The notes: generated by a model from the letters alone, not told the origin. Shown: positions 17,286-26,356, counted from the stretch's first letter. The stretch: DNA of 64,000 nucleotides from Flavobacterium seoulense (GCF_000695795.1 NZ_JNCA01000022.1:1-64000); one strand, 5' to 3'. Program-made: numbers and translations.

Positions 17286-19892
17286 TTGGCATCTAAAGAG
17301 AAAGTAGTTAAGGAAACACCATTAATGAAGCAGTATAATGAGATAAAAAGAAAGTATCCTGATGCTTGTTTATTGTTTAGAGTGGGTGATTTTTATGAAA
17401 CATTTGGTGAAGATGCCATTCGTTCGGCAAAAATATTAGGAATTACATTAACAAAAAGGGGTGCGGGCTCAGAAACCGAAACGGCTTTAGCGGGATTTCC
17501 ACATCATTCTATTAATACTTATTTGCCAAAATTAGTCAAGGCCGGTCTTCGCGTTGCTATTTGCGATCAGCTTGAAGATCCTAAAATGACTAAAACTATT
17601 GTGAAACGTGGTGTGACCGAATTAGTAACTCCGGGAGTTTCTATGAATGATGAGGTTTTACATTCTAAAACAAATAACTTTTTAGCATCCGTTTATTTTT
17701 CGAATAAAGCGATAGGGATTTCTTTTCTCGATGTTTCTACAGGTGAGTTTTTGACAGCTCAGGGAAATGCTGAATACATTGACAAATTATTGCAGAATTT
17801 CAATCCATCAGAAGTTTTGATCCAAAAAAATAATAAGAATGATTTCAAAACTAACTTTGGTGAAGATTATCATTGTTTTTATTTAGAAGACTGGGTTTAT
17901 AAAGAAGATTATGCTTTTGAAACTTTGACAAAACATTTTCAAACCATTTCTTTAAAAGGTTTTGGAGTCGAAGATTTGAAAGAAGGAATTATAGCTTCGG
18001 GTGCTGTTTTGTATTATTTGTCCGAAACACAACACAACAAAGTACAACATATTACAGCAATTCAGCGTATTGCCGAAGATGCTTATGTGTGGATGGACCG
18101 ATTTACGATTCGAAATCTAGAATTGTATCATAGTTATAATCCAAATGCAGTTACGCTTTTGGATGTAATTGATAAAACGCTTTCGCCAATGGGTGGGCGT
18201 TTGCTTAAACGTTGGTTGGCTTTACCGTTAAAAGATGCTAATAAAGTGCAAAGCCGTCATCAGGTAGTGGCGTATTTGAAAGAAAATCAGGAAGTGTTGC
18301 AAAAAATGCAATACCAAATCAAGCAAGTTTCCGATTTAGAACGATTGATTTCTAAAATTGCAGCAGGCAAAGTATCGCCTCGGGAAGTAGTTTATTTAAA
18401 AGAATCATTAGATGCTATTATTCCAATAAAAAGCCTGGCTTTAGAAAGTAAACAGGAAGCAGTAAAGGTAATTGGTGATAGTTTACATAGCTGTGATTTA
18501 TTACGCGAAAAAATAAAAACCACTTTAAATCAGGATGCGCCGGTGGCTATTGCCAAAGGAAATGCAATTGCTAAAGGAGTAAATGAGGAATTAGACGAAT
18601 TGCGTGCGATTTCGACTTCGGGAAAAGAGTTCTTGGAAGGAATTGAAGCAAGAGAATCAGAACGTACTGGAATTTCTTCATTGAAGATTTCGTTTAATAA
18701 TGTTTTTGGTTATTATATTGAAGTTAGAAATACACATAAAGATAAAGTTCCGTCAGAATGGATAAGAAAACAAACGCTTGTAAATGCGGAACGTTATATT
18801 ACCGAAGAATTAAAAGAATACGAAGCAAAAATTCTGGGTGCCGAAGAAAAAATTCACAAAATTGAATCGGAATTATTCGAGCAATTAGTAGCTTGGATTT
18901 CGACATATATCAAACCTGTTCAGTTGAATGCTAATTTGGTGGCGCAACTGGATTGTTTGTGTTCGTTTACACAATTGGCTATCGAGAATAATTATGTTTG
19001 TCCAGAATTGGATGAAACTTTTGATCTGGATATCAAAAACGGAAGACATCCGGTTATTGAAAAACAATTGCCGGTAGGTGTGCCGTATATTGCTAATGAT
19101 GTTTTCTTAGATAGAGAAACCCAGCAGTTAATTATGATTACCGGTCCTAACATGTCGGGTAAGTCGGCTATTTTGCGTCAAACAGCTTTGATTGTGCTTT
19201 TGGCTCAAATGGGAAGTTTTGTTCCTGCTGATAGCGTTAAAATGGGACTTGTCGATAAAATATTCACCAGAGTAGGAGCGAGTGATAATATTTCGATGGG
19301 AGAATCTACTTTCATGGTCGAAATGAATGAAACGGCTTCGATTTTGAATAATATCTCCGATAGAAGTTTGGTTTTATTGGACGAAATTGGAAGAGGAACC
19401 AGTACCTATGACGGAATTTCGATTGCCTGGGCGATTGCCGAATATTTGCACGAACATCCTTCGAAACCAAAAACATTATTTGCTACGCATTATCATGAGT
19501 TAAATGAGATGAGCGAATCTTTGTCCCGAATTCAGAATTATAATGTCTCGGTAAAAGAATTAAAAGATAATGTGCTTTTTATTCGAAAGTTAGTCAAAGG
19601 CGGAAGTGCGCATAGTTTTGGTATTCATGTGGCAAAAATGGCAGGAATGCCTCAAATTGTGATTTCGAAAGCGCAGAAGATTTTGAAAAAACTAGAGAAA
19701 GATCATTCTGGTGATGCTTTGAACGGAATCAAATCGGAGAAAGAAGAAATGCAGATGAGTTTCTTTAATCTTGATGATCCATTATTAGAAGAAATTAAAG
19801 AAGAGATTTTAAATATCGATATTAATACGGTTACTCCTGTTGAGGCTTTGATGAAGTTAAACGAAATTAAAAGAATGCTTACCAGAAAATAA
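17286..19892 (+). CDS. mutS: DNA mismatch repair protein MutS
   Basis: The 868-aa protein recognises mismatches and small loops. The mismatch-binding F-x-E motif is at Phe36-Tyr37-Glu38 (VGDFYETF). The ATPase Walker A GPNMSGKS starts at residue 620, and Walker B is [10 protein letters not shown]. The start is a TTG at 17286, and the next in-frame Met is residue 14. The TTG is preferred because the residues before Met14 ([11 protein letters not shown]) match the usual MutS N-terminus. It appears monocistronic, upstream of the tRNA pair. Confidence 0.95.
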   Translation: MASKEKVVKETPLMKQYNEIKRKYPDACLLFRVGDFYETFGEDAIRSAKILGITLTKRGAGSETETALAGFPHHSINTYLPKLVKAGLRVAICDQLEDPKMTKTIVKRGVTELVTPGVSMNDEVLHSKTNNFLASVYFSNKAIGISFLDVSTGEFLTAQGNAEYIDKLLQNFNPSEVLIQKNNKNDFKTNFGEDYHCFYLEDWVYKEDYAFETLTKHFQTISLKGFGVEDLKEGIIASGAVLYYLSETQHNKVQHITAIQRIAEDAYVWMDRFTIRNLELYHSYNPNAVTLLDVIDKTLSPMGGRLLKRWLALPLKDANKVQSRHQVVAYLKENQEVLQKMQYQIKQVSDLERLISKIAAGKVSPREVVYLKESLDAIIPIKSLALESKQEAVKVIGDSLHSCDLLREKIKTTLNQDAPVAIAKGNAIAKGVNEELDELRAISTSGKEFLEGIEARESERTGISSLKISFNNVFGYYIEVRNTHKDKVPSEWIRKQTLVNAERYITEELKEYEAKILGAEEKIHKIESELFEQLVAWISTYIKPVQLNANLVAQLDCLCSFTQLAIENNYVCPELDETFDLDIKNGRHPVIEKQLPVGVPYIANDVFLDRETQQLIMITGPNMSGKSAILRQTALIVLLAQMGSFVPADSVKMGLVDKIFTRVGASDNISMGESTFMVEMNETASILNNISDRSLVLLDEIGRGTSTYDGISIAWAIAEYLHEHPSKPKTLFATHYHELNEMSESLSRIQNYNVSVKELKDNVLFIRKLVKGGSAHSFGIHVAKMAGMPQIVISKAQKILKKLEKDHSGDALNGIKSEKEEMQMSFFNLDDPLLEEIKEEILNIDINTVTPVEALMKLNEIKRMLTRK

Positions 19893-19963
19893 TTTTTTTA
19901 CTTTTTTAAAGTGAAGTAAATCAAAAGCTTAAAAAAAAGATTGATTATTTTTTGAAAAAACGC

Positions 19964-19993
19964 TTGTGTAATCGAAAAAAGCTCTTAAATTTG
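19964..19993 (+). promoter_or_regulatory. Consensus promoter of the tRNA pair
   Basis: TTG (19964-19966), a 19-nt spacer and TAAATTTG (19986-19993) match the Bacteroidetes housekeeping promoter exactly. The first tRNA starts about 50 nt downstream. Confidence 0.8.
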
Positions 19994-20043
19994 CATCCGC
20001 AATACAGAACAAGTATCGCGGTTCTTTTTTAGAATTGATAAGT

Positions 20044-20116
20044 GCGAAAATAGCTCAGTTGGTAGAGCGCGACCTTGCCAAGGTCGAGGTCGCGGGTTCG
20101 AGCCCCGTTTTTCGCT
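20044..20116 (+). tRNA. tRNA-Gly (anticodon GCC)
   Basis: A 73-nt cloverleaf can be folded. The acceptor stem GCGAAAA pairs with TTTTCGC, the D-stem is GCTC/GAGC, and the anticodon stem CGACC/GGTCG carries loop TTGCCAA (anticodon GCC). The T-arm is GCGGG-TTCGAGC-CCCGT. CCA is not encoded. Confidence 0.97.
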
Positions 20117-20129
20117 CGATTAACATCAC

Positions 20130-20215
20130 GCTCGGATGGTGAAATTGGTAGACACGCTGGACTTAAAATCCAGTGAACAGCAATGTTCGTGCGGGTTCAA
20201 GTCCCGCTCTGAGTA
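20130..20215 (+). tRNA. tRNA-Leu (anticodon TAA)
   Basis: An 86-nt class II tRNA has a long variable arm (GAACAGCAATGTTC). The anticodon stem-loop CTGGA-CTTAAAA-TCCAG has anticodon TAA, and the T-arm is GCGGG-TTCAAGT-CCCGC. The acceptor stem GCTCGGA/TCTGAGT includes G-T pairs. It lies 13 nt after tRNA-Gly and is probably co-transcribed. CCA is not encoded. Confidence 0.97.
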
Positions 20216-20220
20216 CAAAG

Positions 20221-20252
20221 AAAGCTTCAAACAAATGTTTGGAGCTTTTTTT
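20221..20252 (+). terminator. Terminator of the tRNA operon
   Basis: AAAGCTTCAAAC (20221-20232) pairs with GTTTGGAGCTTT (20237-20248, one G-T pair) and runs into T residues. Confidence 0.85.
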
Positions 20253-20320
20253 ATTTGTATTAAATTCGTTTGTAATTTGTTTTTTGAATCCTGGATAATT
20301 GGAATTTAGAATAAAAAAAT

Positions 20321-20668
20321 ATGGGAACTTTTGTTATTAGTAAAAGATTTAGCGGTGATTATAAGTTTGAATTTACTTCTAGAAAAGGAAAGACTATTTT
20401 TACAAGTAATGCTTATGAGTTGCGAATGGATTGTGAGGCTGATGCTGAGTATTTACGAACTGTTTTTGAAAGCTGTTCTTTTGTTAAGTTTAAAACGTCT
20501 AAAGGGAAGTTTTTCTTTAGGGTGGTAATTGAGGGTAGAGTTGTGGCTGTGAGTCGAAAATACAGTACAGAATTGATGGTTCAGAAAGGAATTGATGAGA
20601 TTGTTAAGTATGGGGCAAAAGCTGAGATATTAGATTTTGCTAATAATGATTTTGAATTTATCGATTAG
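20321..20668 (+). CDS. YegP/DUF1508 family protein with two repeats
   Basis: The 115-aa protein consists of two tandem DUF1508 units. The first runs over residues 1-52 (FEFTSRKGKTIFTSNAYELR) and the second over 53-110 (KFFFRVVIEGRVVAVSRKYS). Each has the strand-strand-helix pattern of YegP. The function is unknown, and family members are small cytosolic proteins. A shared terminator separates it from the convergent lipoprotein gene. Confidence 0.8.
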   Translation: MGTFVISKRFSGDYKFEFTSRKGKTIFTSNAYELRMDCEADAEYLRTVFESCSFVKFKTSKGKFFFRVVIEGRVVAVSRKYSTELMVQKGIDEIVKYGAKAEILDFANNDFEFID

Positions 20669-20710
20669 CTAAATTTTAATTGCTTTTTTTAAATCTCGTT
20701 TTTGGGTATA

Positions 20711-20746
20711 AAAAAAGCCGTCACAATGTGAACGGCTTATTTTTTA
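20711..20746. terminator. Bidirectional terminator
   Basis: AAAAAAGCCGT pairs with ACGGCTT with flanking A and T tracts. It lies between the convergent YegP-like gene and the small lipoprotein gene. Confidence 0.8.
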
Positions 20747-20759
20747 CTGTAATTTAAAA

Positions 20760-20957
20760 TTACTTAGCAGCTTCTTCTGTAGCTGGAGCAGCAACAGTAT
20801 CAGTAGTTGTAGAAGTTGAGTCAACAACAACAGCAGTAGTATCAACAACAACAGCAGTAGTATCAACAGCTACTTCTTCAGCAGGAGCCTCAGCTTTTTT
20901 ACAAGATACAACAGTTAAAACAGCAACAACAGCTAAACTTAAAAATACTTTTTTCAT
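20760..20957 (-). CDS. Small repetitive lipoprotein
   Basis: The 65-aa product has a lipoprotein signal with lipobox VVSC (Cys19), followed by KKAEAPAEE and a low-complexity Thr/Val/Ala region. The heptapeptide VDTTAVV occurs twice in perfect copy and partly a third time (VDSTSTT), mirroring a 21-bp tandem DNA repeat at 20821-20862. It is probably anchored in the inner or outer membrane. No function can be given. Confidence 0.75.
   Translation of the reverse strand: MKKVFLSLAVVAVLTVVSCKKAEAPAEEVAVDTTAVVVDTTAVVVDSTSTTTDTVAAPATEEAAK
20821..20868 (-). repeat. 21-bp tandem repeat inside lipoprotein gene
   Basis: Two perfect 21-bp copies (20821-20841, 20842-20862) and a partial third (TCAACA) encode VDTTAVV. 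Because the unit is seven codons, copy-number change would keep the frame. Confidence 0.9.
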
Positions 20958-21222
20958 CTTACTTTATTATAAAAGGTTAATTATTAATTCGAGGCAAAGA
21001 TATAAAATTTTTGATATGTAAAATATTTTTTCATTTTTTTTTTAAAATATTATTCGATTATATTTTCTTGCCAAAAAGTTCGCTTTAACAATCAAAATAG
21101 TATTTATTTAAAATAGTTTATCAAAACATTTGTTTTTTTTGAATTCGTATTTTAAATCATTTGATTTTTAAAGGTTTATCTTGAAAGACAAAATCAGAAA
21201 ATTTTTTTTAAAACTGTAGATT

Positions 21223-22458
21223 TTATTTTTGTTTGATGTTTTCTAAAATCATCTTCGTCGCTCCTTTGTTTGTGTTTACAAATTCACTTGCTGTTTGACC
21301 TTTTTCCTGACGGATATTTTGGTTTGTAATTAATGTGTCAAAAGCATTTGAAAGTTCTTTTTCATCAGTTATGCTCATGCAGGCTTTTAGATTCACTAAA
21401 TCGATAGCTTCGGCAAAATGAGAAAAGTTAGGTCCAATAACAATTGGAACGCCAAAAGTAGCGGGTTCTAAAAGATTATGTACGCCGGGATTTCCGAAAC
21501 CACCACCCACATAAGCAATATCAGCATAACTGTATATTTTTGTCAAAATGCCGATAGTATCAATGATAAACACATTAAAATCGGCAAGGTTTTTATGTTC
21601 TTTTTCCGAAAAAAGAACTGTTTTTTTAGTAATACTGTTTTGTAATTGCTGTATTTGTTCCGCTTTGATATTGTGAGGGGCAATGATAAATTTTACATTT
21701 AGGGAAGTTGAATTGATGTAGTCAACTAATAGATTTTCGTCTTTTGGCCAGGAACTTCCAATAACAATAGTTAGCGTGTTATTTTTAAATTCTGAAATAA
21801 AATCCAGTGAATTGTCTTTTTCTAAAATGGCGGCAACGCGATCAAAGCGGGTGTCGCCTGAAATGATAACATTCGTTTTGCCTAATTGTAGTAATAATTG
21901 TTTTGAAGCTTCATTTTGTACAAAAAAACGAGTAAAAGTGTTTAATGCATTTCTATAAAACTGACCATACCATTTAAAAAAGAGCTGATTTTCTCTGAAA
22001 ATTCCCGAAATTAGATAAGTTGGTGTGTTGTATTTTTTTAATTCGTTTAGATAATTAGGCCAATATTCGTATTTGATAAAAAACGCTATTTCCGGATGAA
22101 CCAATTTTATGAATTTTTGAGCATTGCTTTTGATGTCCAAAGGTAGATAAATGGTAACATCTGCAACGTTATTGTTTTTTCGAACTTCATAACCAGACGG
22201 AGAAAAGAAAGTTACAACAATTTTATGTGAAGGATATTTTTCTTTGATTTTTTCGATAACAGGAAGTCCTTGTTCATATTCGCCAAGTGAAGCCGCATGA
22301 AACCAAATGGTTTTGTCCTGAGGATTTATTTTTTGCGAAAGTATTTCAAAAACTGTTTTTCTTCCGTCAACAAAAAGTTTCATTTTTGGGTTAAACAATG
22401 CGATAATTTTCAATAAAAAATCGGCTAATGTTATGATGATATTGTATAGAAAAAGCAT
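21223..22458 (-). CDS. waaA: 3-deoxy-D-manno-octulosonic acid (Kdo) transferase
   Basis: This inner-membrane GT30 glycosyltransferase adds Kdo to lipid A precursor during lipopolysaccharide synthesis. The protein begins with a hydrophobic anchor (LFLYNIIITLADFLLKIIALF). It carries the catalytic-base region HAASLGEYEQGLP and a C-terminal nucleotide-sugar domain (YVGGGFGNPGVHNLLEPATFGVPIVIGPN). The frame is open to an ATG at 22506, but starting at 22458 (411 aa) places the anchor at the N-terminus as in relatives. It is divergent from the sugar aminotransferase gene. Confidence 0.92.
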   Translation of the reverse strand: MLFLYNIIITLADFLLKIIALFNPKMKLFVDGRKTVFEILSQKINPQDKTIWFHAASLGEYEQGLPVIEKIKEKYPSHKIVVTFFSPSGYEVRKNNNVADVTIYLPLDIKSNAQKFIKLVHPEIAFFIKYEYWPNYLNELKKYNTPTYLISGIFRENQLFFKWYGQFYRNALNTFTRFFVQNEASKQLLLQLGKTNVIISGDTRFDRVAAILEKDNSLDFISEFKNNTLTIVIGSSWPKDENLLVDYINSTSLNVKFIIAPHNIKAEQIQQLQNSITKKTVLFSEKEHKNLADFNVFIIDTIGILTKIYSYADIAYVGGGFGNPGVHNLLEPATFGVPIVIGPNFSHFAEAIDLVNLKACMSITDEKELSNAFDTLITNQNIRQEKGQTASEFVNTNKGATKMILENIKQK

Positions 22459-22505
22459 TCGGATAATTTTTGGCGCTAAAATACATTTTCTTTGGCTTAA
22501 AATCA

Positions 22506-22535
22506 TTGGTTTGAAATCAATAATACCTATTTTTG
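22506..22535 (+). promoter_or_regulatory. Promoter of the DegT aminotransferase gene
   Basis: TTG (22506-22508), 19-nt spacer, TATTTTTG (22528-22535). It places transcription start near 22542, so translation from the 22546 ATG would be almost leaderless. The ATG at 22612 is the better start. Confidence 0.65.
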
Positions 22536-22611
22536 TTTCCGTTTTATGAAAGTTTTGTCGTTGCCGAAGAAGTGTAAAAACAACAGCTTTCTAACTATTA
22601 ATAAAGTTGAA

Positions 22612-23745
22612 ATGAAGAAAATTCAAATGGTTGACTTAAAAAGTCAATACGATAAAATTGCTGCTACAGTAAATACTTCTATTCAGGAAGTTTTGGATAC
22701 CAATACTTATATCAATGGACCTCAGGTGCATCAATTTCAAAAAGCTCTCGAAGATTATTTGGGCGTAAAACACGTAATTCCATGTGCGAATGGAACTGAT
22801 GCTTTGCAAATTGCGATGATGGGATTAGATTTAAAACCAGGTGATGAGGTTATTACTGCCGATTTTACTTTTGCAGCTACTGTTGAAGTTATTGCTTTGT
22901 TACAACTGACTCCGGTGTTAGTCGATGTTGATTTGGATAATATGAATATCTCATTAGAAAGAATCAAAGCGGCGATTACTCCAAAAACTAAGGCGATAGT
23001 TCCGGTACATTTGTTTGGTCGTGCGGCTAATATGGACGAAATTATGGCTTTGGCCAATGAACATAATTTGTATGTTATCGAAGATAATGCACAGGCTATT
23101 GGTGCTGATTTTATTTCAGCTTCAGGAACAAAAACTAAGGTAGGAACGATTGGTCATGTAGGAGCAACTTCGTTTTTTCCTTCTAAAAATCTAGGTTGTT
23201 ATGGTGATGGTGGAGCTATTTTTACCAATGATGATGCCTTGGCGCACATCATTCGCGGAATTGTAAATCACGGAATGTACGAGCGTTACCATCATGATGT
23301 AGTAGGGGTAAATTCACGTTTAGATAGTATTCAGGCAGCTGTTTTAAATGCAAAATTGCCGTTCTTGAATGATTATAATACCGCTCGTCGTAATGCTGCT
23401 GCAAAATACAATGCTGCTTTATCTGCTCATGCAAATATTATAACGCCTTCATTTGATGCAAATGAAAACGACCATGTTTTTCATCAATATACATTGCGAA
23501 TCATTAATGCTGACAGAAACGGATTGATGCAACATTTGTTAGACAAAGGAATTCCTTGTGCTATTTATTATCCAATTCCATTGCATTCGCAAAAAGCATA
23601 TTTGGATGCAAGGTATAAAGAAGAAGATTTTCCAGTAACTAATCAATTGGTCAAAGAAGTGATTTCGTTACCAATGCACACCGAATTAGATGATGAGCAA
23701 ATACAATTTATTACTGATAGTGTTTTAGAATTTTTAAATAAATAA
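22612..23745 (+). CDS. DegT/DnrJ/EryC1/StrS family sugar aminotransferase
   Basis: The 377-aa PLP enzyme transaminates a keto-sugar nucleotide in surface polysaccharide synthesis. The PLP lysine is Lys192 in SFFPSKNLGCYGDGGAI, and the family motifs VIPCANGTDALQIAM and VPVHLFGRAANM are present. It is close to the WbpE/WlbC type by overall look, but the exact sugar is not decidable. The start at 22612 fits the typical MKKIQMVDLKSQY N-terminus and the promoter position. The DUF4440 gene follows after 3 nt. Confidence 0.9.
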   Translation: MKKIQMVDLKSQYDKIAATVNTSIQEVLDTNTYINGPQVHQFQKALEDYLGVKHVIPCANGTDALQIAMMGLDLKPGDEVITADFTFAATVEVIALLQLTPVLVDVDLDNMNISLERIKAAITPKTKAIVPVHLFGRAANMDEIMALANEHNLYVIEDNAQAIGADFISASGTKTKVGTIGHVGATSFFPSKNLGCYGDGGAIFTNDDALAHIIRGIVNHGMYERYHHDVVGVNSRLDSIQAAVLNAKLPFLNDYNTARRNAAAKYNAALSAHANIITPSFDANENDHVFHQYTLRIINADRNGLMQHLLDKGIPCAIYYPIPLHSQKAYLDARYKEEDFPVTNQLVKEVISLPMHTELDDEQIQFITDSVLEFLNK

Positions 23746-23748
23746 AAT

Positions 23749-24180
23749 ATGAAAAAGTATTTTTTATGTTTAACCTTAGTTTTGATTTCATTTTCAAACT
23801 GGGCACAAACTAAATCAGAAAATGCTGTTGCAAACAGTGTTGAAGCTTTTCGAAAAGCATTAATTGATCCAACAGAAAGTAATTTGAAGGCTTTGACTTC
23901 AAAAGATTTAAGTTACGGACATTCAAGTGGCGTACTTGAAGATCAAAAAATTTTTATTAAAAAATTACTTAGTGGAGAATCTGATTTTGTGACCATCGAA
24001 TTTCAAAATCAAAGTATTCAGCTTGTTGAAGATGTTGCAATTGTAAGACATAATTTGGCAGCACATACTAAAGATAGTGGTGTTGAAAAAGATATTAAAA
24101 TTGGAAACGTACTTGTTTGGCAAAAACAAGAAAACAAATGGTTGTTAATAGCAAGACAAGCTTTTAAGTTACCTCAATAA
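23749..24180 (+). CDS. Exported DUF4440 (SnoaL/NTF2-like) protein
   Basis: The 143-aa protein has a signal peptide (KYFLCLTLVLISFSNWAQ) and a DUF4440 domain with the typical YGHSSGVLEDQKIFIKKLLSG segment and C-terminal KWLLIARQAFKL. NTF2-like folds act as ligand binders or small enzymes, and no substrate is inferable. It lies 3 nt after the aminotransferase gene and is probably co-transcribed. A terminator follows. Confidence 0.85.
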   Translation: MKKYFLCLTLVLISFSNWAQTKSENAVANSVEAFRKALIDPTESNLKALTSKDLSYGHSSGVLEDQKIFIKKLLSGESDFVTIEFQNQSIQLVEDVAIVRHNLAAHTKDSGVEKDIKIGNVLVWQKQENKWLLIARQAFKLPQ

Positions 24181-24197
24181 GAAAAACTACAAATAGT

Positions 24198-24240
24198 AAA
24201 AATCCCAAATTGTCAAAATTGATGGTTTGGGATTTTTTGT
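24198..24240 (+). terminator. Terminator, left copy flanking the toxin-antitoxin pair
   Basis: AAAATCCCAAA pairs with TTTGGGATTTT with a 16-nt loop. It is homologous, loop included, to the hairpin at 24791-24832. Confidence 0.85.
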
Positions 24241-24284
24241 TTTAAAGTATTAGTTGTAAATTCGTTAGAAGAAAAAGAAAGGTC

Positions 24285-24479
24285 ATGAATGCAAAAGGGA
24301 AAAAATCTAAAATAGATAAAGTAGAAGAAGCTGCAGCTGCTTACGAGTTCTCTAAACAGAAGCAACAAGGAATTGATCACGCGACATTTGACTTTGATGC
24401 TGAATTCGAAAAAGGATTGACAGTAGAAGAAGCCAAAGCTGAATCTATTAGAAGAATTAGAGAATGGTGGGGAAAATAA
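24285..24479 (+). CDS. Probable antitoxin of a RelE/ParE-type module
   Basis: The 64-aa, charged, largely helical protein ends in AESIRRIREWWGK. Its stop overlaps the start of the downstream toxin gene, the usual order and coupling for type II toxin-antitoxin pairs. I do not recognise its DNA-binding family. A candidate promoter (TTG at 24237, TAAATTCG at 24257-24264) lies directly upstream, next to the left terminator copy. Its identity is inferred mainly from context. Confidence 0.65.
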   Translation: MNAKGKKSKIDKVEEAAAAYEFSKQKQQGIDHATFDFDAEFEKGLTVEEAKAESIRRIREWWGK

Positions 24480-24790
24480 AAATTATTTTTACTCCACAGG
24501 TAATCGATTTTCTAGATAATTTAGTCCAGATTTTGTATAAAGAAGAATATTTTGGATTTATTGAATCAGCTGAAGATTATGTAATAAAGATTTATTATGT
24601 AATTCCAGATATTATAAAATTAGGGATTCATAAGAAAACCCTACAATCATTAAAATATCTAGGTTCAAACTACATTTTTTATAAATCCAATAAAAGAACC
24701 ATCTGGTATATTTTCTTCGAAAAAAAGAATCATAATTATTTGATTACTTCTATTTTAAATAATCATTGTGAAGAAGCAAAAGATTTATAA
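24464..24790 (+). CDS. RelE/ParE-superfamily toxin
   Basis: The 108-aa protein has the RelE/ParE pattern. It starts with a strand (KIIFTPQVIDFLDNLVQILY), then helices, and ends with RTIWYIFFEKKNHNYLITSILNNH, matching the C-terminal strands of ParE-like toxins. The start overlaps the antitoxin by 16 nt. A GTG at 24467 is also possible. Whether it cleaves mRNA or poisons gyrase cannot be told. The module lies between two homologous terminators. Confidence 0.75.
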   Translation: MVGKIKIIFTPQVIDFLDNLVQILYKEEYFGFIESAEDYVIKIYYVIPDIIKLGIHKKTLQSLKYLGSNYIFYKSNKRTIWYIFFEKKNHNYLITSILNNHCEEAKDL

Positions 24791-24832
24791 AAAAATCCCA
24801 AAGTGTCGAAATGATAGTTTGGGATTTTTTAT
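24791..24832. terminator. Terminator, right copy flanking the toxin-antitoxin pair
   Basis: A homologous copy of the 24198-24240 hairpin. Stem TCCCAAA/TTTGGGA and flanking A/T tracts are kept, and the loop also aligns with a one-base gap. It also serves the convergent lipoprotein gene. Confidence 0.85.
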
Positions 24833-24836
24833 TGAA

Positions 24837-25088
24837 TTACTTTTTAGCAGCTTCTTTTAATTCGTTAGCCGCTTTATCTAACTTTTTTGCTCCTTTTTCA
24901 AGTAACTGACCTGTTTTAGACTGAGTCGAATCAATTGCTTTTTCTACTTTTTGAGATACAGTGTCTAATTTTTGATCTACTTCGGCGCCAACAGCTTCTT
25001 TAGCATCTTCAAGTTTGTCTTTAGTTTTATCTTGGCAGGAAACCATTGCAACAGCCATAAAAACTATTGCTAAAATTGTTTTTTTCAT
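24837..25088 (-). CDS. Small helical lipoprotein
   Basis: The 83-aa product has a lipobox (VSC, Cys18) followed by an amphipathic, lysine/glutamate-rich helix (residues 22-83, DKLEDAKEAVGAEVDQKLDT and so on). It resembles YtxH/apolipoprotein-like stress lipoproteins, but no family is sure. It is predicted to be an envelope protein and is transcribed alone. Confidence 0.75.
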   Translation of the reverse strand: MKKTILAIVFMAVAMVSCQDKTKDKLEDAKEAVGAEVDQKLDTVSQKVEKAIDSTQSKTGQLLEKGAKKLDKAANELKEAAKK

Positions 25089-25172
25089 TTGTACTGTTTT
25101 ATAATTAATGTTTGAATCTTGTTTTAAATATAAAAAAAAATCTTCCTGGATTTTAATTTACGAGAACTTAAT

Positions 25173-25556
25173 TTATAAAACTAATTCAGAATATAATTTT
25201 TCGAAAGTCTTATCTAAATCGCTGCTGAATCCTGAATGCGGTCTTGAAGTTTGAATACTCGAACTTTTAATTGCAGTTAGCCATCTAAAACGCTCGTCTT
25301 TTTCAAATTGAGCAATAGGTCCTGCATTTTTTTTGCCTTCGCAAATGGCTACAAAAGATTCTAAATTGATTTTGAGTTGGGCGAGATCAAATTCGCTGCA
25401 AAAACAACTAATTTTAGCCTCAGGAATCTGATATTGAATTCGTAAATATTTTTGACGTTTGCAATAGAGCATCAAACCTACATTTATAAATTCTTCGCGT
25501 TCTACTCTTGGCACAACACGAATTACGGCGTAATCATATAAGTGTTGTTCTTGCAT
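25173..25556 (-). CDS. DUF3037 family protein
   Basis: The 127-aa protein matches DUF3037, with DYAVIRVVPRVEREEFINVGLMLYC at the start and PHSGFSSDLDKTFEKLYSELV at the end. The family is commonly encoded next to HipA-like kinases. Here its start overlaps the end of the HipA-like gene by 23 nt, so translation is likely coupled. Function is unknown. It may modulate or be the partner of the kinase, by inference. Confidence 0.85.
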   Translation of the reverse strand: MQEQHLYDYAVIRVVPRVEREEFINVGLMLYCKRQKYLRIQYQIPEAKISCFCSEFDLAQLKINLESFVAICEGKKNAGPIAQFEKDERFRWLTAIKSSSIQTSRPHSGFSSDLDKTFEKLYSELVL

Positions 25557-26322
25557 CTTGAGCTTGTTTTAAAAATAATTCTGCATTTTTCAGGCGTAAG
25601 CTTAAAAACTGGAAATAGACGTTTTTAATTTCTAACGGAGTTATGGTTTGATCTTCCCATTGCAACCAGTCTTCGGGGATTTGGTTTACAATTTCTTTTA
25701 AGATATTATCATTTAAGATTGCAATACATTCCTGATTTGCCTGTTCAAGTTTTGATGCTTTTGGTAATAAAACATGATCTTTAATGAATGCAAATGGCGT
25801 AAGAGCAGTTTTCTCCCAGTTAGTCCAGGAATGATGAAAATAAAACGATGCACCGTGATCGATTAACCAAAGTTCTTTTTTCCAGATTAAAAGATTGGTG
25901 TTTTTAAATGTTCGGTCAACATTAGTAATAAATGCATCAAGCCAAACAATTTTTGACGCTAATAAAGCTTCACAATCATTGGCAGCGGCATCATAGGTAA
26001 TAGATCCTGATAAGTAATGTAATCCTAGATTTAGGCCTTGACTAAATTTTAATAAATCCTGAATTTCTTCATCGGCTTCTGTTCTTCCAAAGGCTTCATC
26101 TAAGTTTGCAAAAACTAATTCGGGAACGGGTAAACCCAATTGTTTGGCTATTTGACCGCCTAAAAATTCAGCAATTAAGGCTTTTACTCCGTGACCAGCT
26201 CCTCTAAATTTTAATACATATTTAAAATCATCATCAGCTTCAGCCAGAGCAGGTAAGGAGCCACCTTCCCGAAGCGGCGTAATATATCGGGTAACGTTTA
26301 CTGTTCGTAAATCTAAATTCAT
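25534..26322 (-). CDS. HipA-like kinase family protein
   Basis: The product (262 aa from the Met at 26322) resembles HipA kinases, though it is shorter. ATP-site elements include YVLKFRGAGHGVKALIAEF with the phosphate-binding lysine. The catalytic-loop-like segment is VWLDAFITNVDRTFKNTNLL, and WLIDHGASFYF serves as the metal-binding motif. The frame opens upstream, but the start at 26322 fits relatives. HipA proteins phosphorylate glutamyl-tRNA synthetase in persistence. Here the target is unknown, and no HipB-like repressor is adjacent. The partner is DUF3037. Confidence 0.82.
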   Translation of the reverse strand: MNLDLRTVNVTRYITPLREGGSLPALAEADDDFKYVLKFRGAGHGVKALIAEFLGGQIAKQLGLPVPELVFANLDEAFGRTEADEEIQDLLKFSQGLNLGLHYLSGSITYDAAANDCEALLASKIVWLDAFITNVDRTFKNTNLLIWKKELWLIDHGASFYFHHSWTNWEKTALTPFAFIKDHVLLPKASKLEQANQECIAILNDNILKEIVNQIPEDWLQWEDQTITPLEIKNVYFQFLSLRLKNAELFLKQAQDARTTLI

Positions 26323-26356
26323 AAATCTTGGAATTCTTTTAACAAAGATAGCCAAT

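Noticed and set aside
20044..20252. tRNA pair as an integration site for a mobile island
   Set aside because: No integrase and no duplicated tRNA 3' end is seen downstream; the following genes look ordinary.
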